From positions 1 to 12,225 of the forward strand of contig CALADZ010000131.1 in assembly GCA_937890575.1 (NCBI GenBank): a DNA stretch of 12,225 nucleotides, read 5' to 3'. How positions within the stretch are numbered: position 1 is the first letter of the stretch; every line of letters starts with the position of its first letter. Of the stretch, positions 1-6,055 are shown one piece after another. The stretch comes from MAG-120531 sp002378585. GTDB lineage: Bacteria > Bacteroidota > Bacteroidia > Flavobacteriales > Flavobacteriaceae. The notes beneath the pieces are model-generated. The model searched no databases. It saw only the letters and a program-made list of their open reading frames with translations, and was not told the DNA's origin. The translations under genes and the position numbers were made by a program.

Positions 1-29
1 GCCCTTTTTGCAGTTAGAATATAATTTAT

Positions 30-2561
30 TTACATAGAATGACCGAAGAACAAGGCATTGGCCAACAGCTTATTGGTTCCATACCAGAAAGCCCTAAAGT
101 TGGTGTTGTCGGTAAAGGCAATCACCCGTCCACTGCCCATTCTTTGCACCTTAAAGGGCACGGTATTGGGGATCAGCTTCGCATTGATTTTTGAATGGTA
201 TCCAGAGATCAACGGGTTTTGGGTGTACTGAATCGGGTTGTTAAAACTATCGGCATCCGCCTTCATATAGATGTTGGTGTCCCGAAACAGCGCCAATTTA
301 TTTTGGGTGTATCCAAAGTTTATCGGGTGGCTTAAGTCCACTTTGGCCTCAAAAATAGCTCCTCCAGTTTCCTGAGCTCCATAGAAGTTTTCTTTCTGGT
401 CGAAAGCAATATTTTTGGCCCTCATTTCAGGCTGCACAAACTCGGCTTTCAACAATCCATTGCGCTCCATCCAAGTAACTGCATTTTTATACCCGATCAG
501 CTTACCTCCTTCTTGTACCCACTCTTTAAGGTTTTCCAGGGTCGCTTTATCGATGGCATTGCCATAGGTAGAAGGCAAAATCAAGGTAGTATACCTGGAT
601 AAATCAGTTCGGGACGCGTAGGAGACATCTATTTTAGTCAGGGTGATGTCATAGCGCTGGTCAAAAAGATGCCAGATCTCACCCGCATCACTGGCCGCAA
701 TTCCCTGACCGACAAACATACCTACCTTCTGGTGGGTCAAAGGCTCGAAATTATTGCTGCCCAAATCGATGCCTAAACTCAATCCTGTACCCACAGCATC
801 TACGTAGACATGTGCGCTTTGTGCCGCGCGATCAATGACCTGGCGCATGGATGCCGCATCCACCGTTTGGTTCTGAGTCGGAATCATGATGGTTCCGTAA
901 TCGTATTTTTTGCCCTCCAGGGTAAATGGTTTCATCGCCACTTTAGCGCGAATTCCTTGGGAGAGCAATTCCTGCAACAACTTGGGCGTGTAGTACTCAT
1001 GCCACTCAAACACATAGGCGTACTTCCCAGTTCCGCGCACTCCACCTGTTTGGTGATCCAAAGAGGCCAATACTGGCCCTGCAGCTGCTGTGGTAGTTTT
1101 TGCATGAGGTACTCCATAAGCTAGTGGGTAGGTCCAAGCAGAAATATCGTAAAACAAACTGTCGGTAAACTGCAATCTGCGTTCAAACATGGCCTGAATC
1201 AAGCGGTTGTTCTTTTGGTTCAAGGGCACCAAAAAGCTGCTGCCTGATTTGTAAGTGGTTCCCCCAGCAGTGATGTCCTGCTTGAGCGGGTGCACCTCAA
1301 TTTTTTGGCGTTGCATCATACGCACCATTTCCGTGGTTTTGGCGACATCTTTTTCCTGGCCAATCACCCATGCATTCGTTTTTTCCGCCCGAGCCATCGC
1401 CCAAGACTGAGCGTAAAAATCTCTTTGATAGTTGAGCATTTTAACACGCATGGCTTGTGCTGCCTCAAGCGTTGAAAGGGCTGCAGTCATTTGGTTGCGC
1501 ACCGTAAACGCAAAAGTGAGCAGTCCGTTATCGCTTTCCTGTACGTGCCCTCTGGAACTTCCTTGTTCAAATAGGATACCGACACTTCCGTTTAAGTCAG
1601 GAAACGTAGATCCTTTGCCGTAATAATAATCGTCGTAATTCTCCTCTGAATAGTACAAGGAGCCTATTTGATCAAATGCCTTGGCGTGGTAGGTGCCGAT
1701 TTCAGCGGTGAGCTCTTGATTTAATTTTGGGGTTAACGGGTGAACTCGTTTAGGCTCTCCGGGTTGAAAAAAGAACGTAGAGTTGGTTCCCATCTCATGG
1801 TGGTCCGTTAAAATATTGGGCAACCACTGGTGAAACGTCACTAAACGGGCTTGACTTTCAGGCAATTGCGTAGGCAGCCAATCCCTGTTTAAATCAAACC
1901 AGTAATGATTGGTTCTTCCACCAGGCCAAACCTCGTGATACTCGCGTTCATTGGGGTCTGGATTAAGGTTGTTGCTTTTGTTGGTGTTGGCCCAGTAGGC
2001 AAATCGCTGCAATCCATCCGGATTAAAAGAAGGATCCATCAATATGACTGTTTGGCTCAACGCTTTTTCTATCTCTGGACCTTGAGCAGCCGCTAAATAA
2101 TACAGATAGGCTAGACCCGCGTTAGACCCGCTGGCCTCATTTCCGTGGATTGAAAACCCTTGATAAAGCACCAAAGGCATGTTTTGCGTATCCAAAGAAG
2201 CAGCACCTAGCTCGGTTAAAGCCATGTGATCTGCCTTTATTTTTTCTAAGTTTTTATAATTCTCTGGACTGGTGATCGTCAACAGCAAAAGCGGCCTTCC
2301 TTCATAAGTTACTCCCCTATTTTCCAAATGAACCCGATCAGAAAGAGCCGCAACAGCAGCCGCGTATTGAACCAGTTTGTCGTGCGTAACATGCCATTCA
2401 CCTACCTCATGGCCAATAATCTGCTTTGGGGTGGGAATGCTGGGATTGTACGTGGTGTTTTTGGGGAGGTAATAATCCAAGGTAAGCGGTTCAGTAACCG
2501 GTGGTTGGGCCCAAGCCCAGGCGGTAGCGCAAAGCGCCACCAACAATTTGATGGATTTCAT
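30..2561 (-). CDS. Secreted M14-family zinc carboxypeptidase with C-terminal amidotransferase-like domain
   Basis: This 843-residue protein is predicted to be a metallocarboxypeptidase that trims peptides outside the cytoplasm. A Sec signal peptide spans about residues 1-18, with cleavage near AWA|QP. The M14 core, about residues 40-360, shows the zinc motif HxxE (H139, E142), a DPSFNPDG segment with R186 nearby, the substrate-carboxylate pair N225-R226 in FDLNRDW, a third zinc His in DHHEMG (H254 or H255), and a likely catalytic Glu E332 in GILFEQ. All key positions therefore appear present. Residues about 610-840 resemble a class I glutamine amidotransferase-like fold without an evident Cys nucleophile, an arrangement I recall from Bacteroidota M14 proteins of 800-850 residues. 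The ATG at 2561 directly precedes the signal peptide. It is the third gene of a probable minus-strand set, 103 bases after the small secreted protein. M14 membership is secure; the exact substrate is unknown. Confidence 0.93.
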   Translation of the reverse strand: MKSIKLLVALCATAWAWAQPPVTEPLTLDYYLPKNTTYNPSIPTPKQIIGHEVGEWHVTHDKLVQYAAAVAALSDRVHLENRGVTYEGRPLLLLTITSPENYKNLEKIKADHMALTELGAASLDTQNMPLVLYQGFSIHGNEASGSNAGLAYLYYLAAAQGPEIEKALSQTVILMDPSFNPDGLQRFAYWANTNKSNNLNPDPNEREYHEVWPGGRTNHYWFDLNRDWLPTQLPESQARLVTFHQWLPNILTDHHEMGTNSTFFFQPGEPKRVHPLTPKLNQELTAEIGTYHAKAFDQIGSLYYSEENYDDYYYGKGSTFPDLNGSVGILFEQGSSRGHVQESDNGLLTFAFTVRNQMTAALSTLEAAQAMRVKMLNYQRDFYAQSWAMARAEKTNAWVIGQEKDVAKTTEMVRMMQRQKIEVHPLKQDITAGGTTYKSGSSFLVPLNQKNNRLIQAMFERRLQFTDSLFYDISAWTYPLAYGVPHAKTTTAAAGPVLASLDHQTGGVRGTGKYAYVFEWHEYYTPKLLQELLSQGIRAKVAMKPFTLEGKKYDYGTIMIPTQNQTVDAASMRQVIDRAAQSAHVYVDAVGTGLSLGIDLGSNNFEPLTHQKVGMFVGQGIAASDAGEIWHLFDQRYDITLTKIDVSYASRTDLSRYTTLILPSTYGNAIDKATLENLKEWVQEGGKLIGYKNAVTWMERNGLLKAEFVQPEMRAKNIAFDQKENFYGAQETGGAIFEAKVDLSHPINFGYTQNKLALFRDTNIYMKADADSFNNPIQYTQNPLISGYHSKINAKLIPNTVPFKVQRMGSGRVIAFTDNTNFRAFWYGTNKLLANALFFGHSM

Positions 2562-2664
2562 GAATTCAAGTTTAAGTATCTACTAAAAATACAAAAAAAT
2601 GAAGTGATATGACACATCGGGCACAACGGTATGTTTGCCTGACCAACAAAAAAAACACTATTAT
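2562..2664 (-). other. Intergenic spacer with imperfect hairpin before the M14 gene
   Basis: This 103-base gap separates the small secreted protein from the M14 peptidase gene. Positions 2620-2639 form an imperfect inverted repeat, GGCACAAC / GTTTGCC with one bulged base and a five-base loop. It has no adjacent T-run on the minus strand, so it is not a classic intrinsic terminator. Closer to the M14 start, on the minus strand, the string TTTTTTTG (about 2589-2596) is one mismatch from the Bacteroidota -7 element TAnnTTTG. The gap could hold an internal promoter or an attenuating or processing hairpin. Neither is firmly supported. Confidence 0.3.
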
Positions 2665-3375
2665 TTAATATCGCTGAGTCCAGACTTCATAGATCGGCGC
2701 TCCTTGACTGCTCATGCCTGAGTGGTGCCATGCGCCATCAACCAAGGTGAAATCAAAAGGCAAGGTAGCCCCTACCCGGGTTTGGTCCCTGGAAAAGAAC
2801 TCGATGTGTTCCGTGTATTGGCCGTTTTCTGTGGTATATGTTCCGCCGCCGGAGCCCATAAATGACTTGGTTTCGGTGTTGTACGCAATCCACTGAAAGC
2901 GAGTACCGGAAAGGATTTTCATGGTCTTGCGAGGGCCATCAGTTGATCTTGTACTGATTTGGCCGTCTTGTTTTCTGCCCGACATCAACCAAGCTCCCGC
3001 CAATGCTCCGGGTGTACCCGCATCGATCTGGGAAAAGTGTAAACCTAGCGGAGCCATGTAATAGCCTGTGGCTGTAGGGGTGACGGTATACTCTTGAGTA
3101 CTACCCACCAAATCACTCTGAGTTGAATCAAACTCAACCGTGAGGGTCCATCGATCGTCCATCAACTCCCATGATCCTCCCATAGTCCTCACGAAAGCAC
3201 CATTCTCTTGTCGGTACCAGGTGATGACTTGGTGAGAAGAGGAAACGATGGAAACCACGTGCAAAGCGCCTAATTCAGGGTCTTGGGACTGGGCCTGCCA
3301 GGCACCCAAGGGGGATTGGCCCCAAATACTCAGGCAAAAAATCCAACTTAATGCAGTGAATAGATTTTTCATCAT
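2665..3375 (-). CDS. Small secreted protein with two lipocalin-like (DUF4488-like) repeats
   Basis: This is a 236-residue exported protein of unknown function. Residues 1-20 form a signal peptide ending IWGQ. The mature part consists of two similar halves, about 22-115 and 125-236. Each opens with GAW (24-26 and 127-129) and carries a matching beta-rich core: GGSWELMDDRWTLTVEFDS at 66-84 aligns with GGTYTTENGQYTEHIEFFS at 177-195. The second half resembles small Bacteroidota secreted proteins usually annotated DUF4488 or 'membrane or secreted protein', which I recognise by pattern only. The gene starts 7 bases after the dipeptidase stop, so the two are probably co-transcribed. Two Met codons are in tandem (3375 and 3372), with the purine-rich GGTAGG immediately upstream. 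A ligand-binding or accessory role beside the two peptidases is possible, but nothing in the sequence shows catalysis. Confidence 0.75.
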   Translation of the reverse strand: MMKNLFTALSWIFCLSIWGQSPLGAWQAQSQDPELGALHVVSIVSSSHQVITWYRQENGAFVRTMGGSWELMDDRWTLTVEFDSTQSDLVGSTQEYTVTPTATGYYMAPLGLHFSQIDAGTPGALAGAWLMSGRKQDGQISTRSTDGPRKTMKILSGTRFQWIAYNTETKSFMGSGGGTYTTENGQYTEHIEFFSRDQTRVGATLPFDFTLVDGAWHHSGMSSQGAPIYEVWTQRY

Positions 3376-3382
3376 CCTACCA

Positions 3383-4669
3383 TTAGCTACCCCAGTTGGC
3401 GCTTACCGCTTGTACTTCATCCAATACTCTGAGTAGATTTTCGCCCCAAAGTTTGTTGATCTGCTCTTGCGTATACCCTCTTTTAACCAATTCAAGGGTG
3501 ACATTGTAGGTCTGTGAAGCATCGTTCCAGCCTTGGACTCCACCTCCACCATCAAAGTCAGAGGAAATACCCACGTGGTCGATCCCGATTAACTTGACCA
3601 TATAATCGATATGATCCACAAAATCGGCCACAGTAACCCCCGTTGGCGCTTGTGGATCGGACTGAGCTATTTTATCAGCCTCTGCAGCTACTTCGGGATA
3701 ATAAGCCATAAACGCCTCTCTTTGTTCCTGAGTCAATTCGCGCAATTGACTGCGCTCGTACCACTTGTACCCTTTTTGATCGGCAATTTGCTTTCTGATT
3801 TGTTGCATGTACGCATTGCGTGCCTCGTGCTTTTCGGTATTTACATAACTGGAAAAAGCTACGGTCTGCACCACCCCACCATTTTCTTTTAACCACATCA
3901 ACTGTTCGTCGTCTAAATTTCTGGAATGATCGCATAACGCCCGTGCCGACGAATGTGAAGCGATGATGGGTGCCTTGCTGAGTTGAATCATTTGACGCAT
4001 CGCTTCTTTTGATGGGTGTGACACATCGATCATCAATCCCAATCGATTCATTTCCACCACTGCCTGTTTACCTAGTTCGCTCAACCCTTGGTGCATCCAT
4101 CCGTCTTGCTCCCCGGTGTTCGAGTCTGAAAACTGACTGTGTCCGTTGTGGGATAAGGACACATAACGGGCGCCTAAGTCTCTGTATTTTTCAAAATTCC
4201 CTAAATCCTCACCCATAGGATAGGCATTTTCCACGCCGATCATAGCCGCTTTTTTGCCGGCTTGATGCAACGCACGCACCTCAGCCGATGTGGTCGCTAG
4301 TCCTATTTGTTCTGGGGCATACTCCGTGCACAGACGGTGGATTGCCTCGAATTTGGCCTGCGCATTTTCAGCACCTGACGCGTATCCCTCGGGGGTAAGT
4401 TCCCCCTGGCCGGTATAGACAATCAACCAGGCAACATCCAAACCACCCTCGTCCATTTTAGGTAGATTGACTTGGGTTTCCAAGCGTTGGGTATAATTGA
4501 TCGAATCGGTAAAATTGGCGACATTGATGTCGTCGTGTGTATCTATAGTAATCGCCTCTCGGTGAATGCGTTGCGCCATTTCTTCCAAAGTTTCTGGCGC
4601 AGTGGGTTCTGCTTTTTTTCCGCAGGAAAGGGCCAATAAGCCCGAAGCAATCAATAAGTTGTATTTCAT
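3383..4669 (-). CDS. M19-family membrane dipeptidase (renal dipeptidase-like) lipoprotein
   Basis: This 428-residue zinc dipeptidase is predicted to cleave dipeptides at the cell envelope. A lipoprotein signal ends at Cys16 (LALSC), followed by a short Glu/Pro-rich linker. The M19 TIM-barrel residues are all visible by comparison with renal dipeptidase: H45 and D47 in DTHDD, bridging E147 in GVEN, H218 in DVSH, H239 in ASHS, and D371 in SSDFDG. The protein is therefore probably active, binding two zinc ions. An insertion of about 60 residues (about 275-340, rich in charged and Gln residues) sits before the last metal ligand. The C-terminal segment with LWGENLLRVL is typical of the family. It is first in the minus-strand set, with its start 78 bases from the divergent serine hydrolase gene. 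The family assignment is secure; L- versus D-dipeptide preference cannot be read from sequence. Confidence 0.95.
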   Translation of the reverse strand: MKYNLLIASGLLALSCGKKAEPTAPETLEEMAQRIHREAITIDTHDDINVANFTDSINYTQRLETQVNLPKMDEGGLDVAWLIVYTGQGELTPEGYASGAENAQAKFEAIHRLCTEYAPEQIGLATTSAEVRALHQAGKKAAMIGVENAYPMGEDLGNFEKYRDLGARYVSLSHNGHSQFSDSNTGEQDGWMHQGLSELGKQAVVEMNRLGLMIDVSHPSKEAMRQMIQLSKAPIIASHSSARALCDHSRNLDDEQLMWLKENGGVVQTVAFSSYVNTEKHEARNAYMQQIRKQIADQKGYKWYERSQLRELTQEQREAFMAYYPEVAAEADKIAQSDPQAPTGVTVADFVDHIDYMVKLIGIDHVGISSDFDGGGGVQGWNDASQTYNVTLELVKRGYTQEQINKLWGENLLRVLDEVQAVSANWGS

Positions 4670-4679
4670 AACAAAACGT

Positions 4680-4708
4680 TTGTTTAAATATATAAAAAGT
4701 TGTGTTTG
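4680..4708 (+). promoter_or_regulatory. Putative Bacteroidota-type promoter for the serine hydrolase gene
   Basis: A TTG at 4680-4682 (-33-like) and TGTGTTTG at 4701-4708 (one mismatch from TAnnTTTG) are separated by 18 bases, a plausible spacing for the Bacteroidota primary sigma factor. They lie in the AT-rich divergent gap between the dipeptidase and serine hydrolase genes. On the opposite strand the same gap offers TATATTTA, also one mismatch from a -7 element, but no good TTG partner. Confidence 0.4.
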
Positions 4709-4747
4709 TCCTAAGCGAATAAGTCAGTGCTAATGACTATTTTCAAC

Positions 4748-5962
4748 ATGAATAATAATTTTAGTATGAACCACAGATTTATTGGGGTCCTTTATTTTGG
4801 CTTAATTTCATGGGGCGCTTTGGGCCAAACCCGCACCGCCCAACAAAATTTGACTCAAGTGCTTCAAAGTGAAGACACCCTGATCAGACGATTTACCGAC
4901 CCAAATTCTCCCCATGAATTACAGGTATATTGGTCTGAAGTACACGTGTCCGCTGATGGACTACCCACTTTTGACACAGCTACCTTTCAGGCTGATCCCC
5001 AAACCTACTTTTATCCGGCCAGTACGGCGAAATTGCCGATTGCCATTATGGCCCTAGAAAAAATTCGTCGGCTTCAGGCAGAAGGGTATTCATTGGACGA
5101 ACACACCCCTTTTCAGGTGATTGACCCAAAAAACAATCAACTCATCGCAGAGCAAAAAACTGTGCTCAACCTGATTCAGGAAATTTTTCTAGTCAGTGAT
5201 AACGATGCCTATAATTATCTGTTTGACTTTCTAGGTAGGGATCAGATCAATCAGCGGCTCCATGAAATGGATTTAACCAATACGCTCATACACCACAAAT
5301 TTTTAACGGGTGCCGATAACGAGAACACCTGGGAATATAAATTTTTTGATCAAGGACAGTTGGTGTATCACCAACCCTCTATTCAAGCCAAAAAACCAAT
5401 TAAAAATGAGCCTATTCAAGGACTGCACAAAGGAAAAGGATTCGTGTTGGGCGATTCGTTGATTCAACAACCCATGGATTTCACCTATAAGAACCACATC
5501 CCCCTCGAAGACCTAGCAGGCATGTTAAAAAGATTGGTCTGGTTTGAAGAATTTACGGAGGCACAACGTTGGAGACTTAATCGAGCTGATGCGGATACCT
5601 TGTTGTATTGGATGGGACGCAACACCTTGGAATCTGACGACCCCAGATATACAGAAGAGCTTGGATACTGGGACAGCTACAACAAATTTCTCCTGTACGG
5701 TGACCTCAAAGGAAAGATGAGTCCAAAAATTAGGATCTACAACAAAATAGGGCAAGCATACGGAACACTCACCGATATTGCCTACATCAAAGAAGGTGAT
5801 CACCAGGGTATTATGGCCGTTAGTCTCCTGGTTAATGAAAACGGTATTTTTAATGATGATCACTACGAATACGAGGAGCTAGGCCTACCGTTTATGCGTG
5901 CATTGGGCCGAGCTTTGTGGTCAGTATATACTTCTGGCCACATGGATGGATCCAATTTTTGA
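4748..5962 (+). CDS. Secreted serine hydrolase, class A beta-lactamase-like fold
   Basis: This serine-reactive, penicillin-binding/beta-lactamase-related hydrolase is predicted to be exported. I start it at the ATG at 4748 (404 residues). In-frame GTG 4727, ATG 4733 and ATG 4766 are alternatives, and none has a clear Shine-Dalgarno site. The signal peptide ends near ALG|Q27. Numbered from this start, the SxxK motif is S92-T-A-K95 within YPASTAKL, and the SDN motif is S150-D-N152. The KTG box appears as K333-I-G335 followed by AYGTLTDIAYI. The SxxK-SDN distance (58) matches class A enzymes, but the SDN-KxG distance (183) is about 80 residues longer than the roughly 104 of TEM-type enzymes. No ExxLN Omega-loop Glu could be assigned. 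A carboxypeptidase or other hydrolase role is as likely as antibiotic hydrolysis. It precedes the exporter operon on the same strand but is separated from it by 93 bases with its own regulatory sequence. Confidence 0.85.
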   Translation: MNNNFSMNHRFIGVLYFGLISWGALGQTRTAQQNLTQVLQSEDTLIRRFTDPNSPHELQVYWSEVHVSADGLPTFDTATFQADPQTYFYPASTAKLPIAIMALEKIRRLQAEGYSLDEHTPFQVIDPKNNQLIAEQKTVLNLIQEIFLVSDNDAYNYLFDFLGRDQINQRLHEMDLTNTLIHHKFLTGADNENTWEYKFFDQGQLVYHQPSIQAKKPIKNEPIQGLHKGKGFVLGDSLIQQPMDFTYKNHIPLEDLAGMLKRLVWFEEFTEAQRWRLNRADADTLLYWMGRNTLESDDPRYTEELGYWDSYNKFLLYGDLKGKMSPKIRIYNKIGQAYGTLTDIAYIKEGDHQGIMAVSLLVNENGIFNDDHYEYEELGLPFMRALGRALWSVYTSGHMDGSNF

Positions 5963-6000
5963 ATGATTATTAGAAATATTCGAATGAAAAAGAGTTAAAT

Positions 6001-6037
6001 TAATACTAAAACTATCTATTATTGATAGTAATACTAT
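6001..6037. repeat. Palindrome and direct-repeat cluster (operator-like) before the exporter operon
   Basis: Three exact relations overlap here. ACTATC (6011-6016) and GATAGT (6024-6029) form an inverted repeat with a 7-base spacer. ATAGTA (6025-6030) and TACTAT (6032-6037) form an inverted repeat with a 1-base spacer. The octamer TAATACTA occurs at 6001-6008 and again at 6029-6036, 28 bases apart. The cluster ends where a -7-like element begins, a position that suits a repressor operator. No regulator gene is present in the window. Confidence 0.45.
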
Positions 6038-6045
6038 TAAATTTG
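6038..6045 (+). promoter_or_regulatory. Exact TAnnTTTG -7 element before the ABC exporter gene
   Basis: TAAATTTG matches the Bacteroidota -7 consensus exactly. The nearest upstream TTG (6022-6024) is only 13 bases away, shorter than usual, so the -33 partner is weak. Transcription from this element would begin only a few bases before the ATG at 6056. The message would then be almost leaderless, or initiate translation at the second ATG (6065). Confidence 0.45.
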
Positions 6046-6055
6046 TAGTGCAATC

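Noticed and set aside
810..1124. 104-codon plus-strand open frame with several Cys and His residues
   Set aside because: The Cys/His pattern is irregular, and the frame is antisense to conserved M14 coding sequence.
2328..2612. 94-codon plus-strand open frame over the start of the M14 gene
   Set aside because: It is antisense to the signal peptide and N-terminus of a clear M14 peptidase and has no promoter, ribosome site or family resemblance.
3675..3935. 86-codon minus-strand frame inside the dipeptidase gene
   Set aside because: It is the same strand in a shifted frame. The dipeptidase frame is continuous with all metal ligands, so this is neither a frameshift nor a nested gene.
5525..5863. 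112-codon open frame on the minus strand inside the serine hydrolase gene
   Set aside because: It is fully antisense to a well-supported gene, shows no recognisable domain or signal, and its amino-acid pattern looks like a frame shadow.
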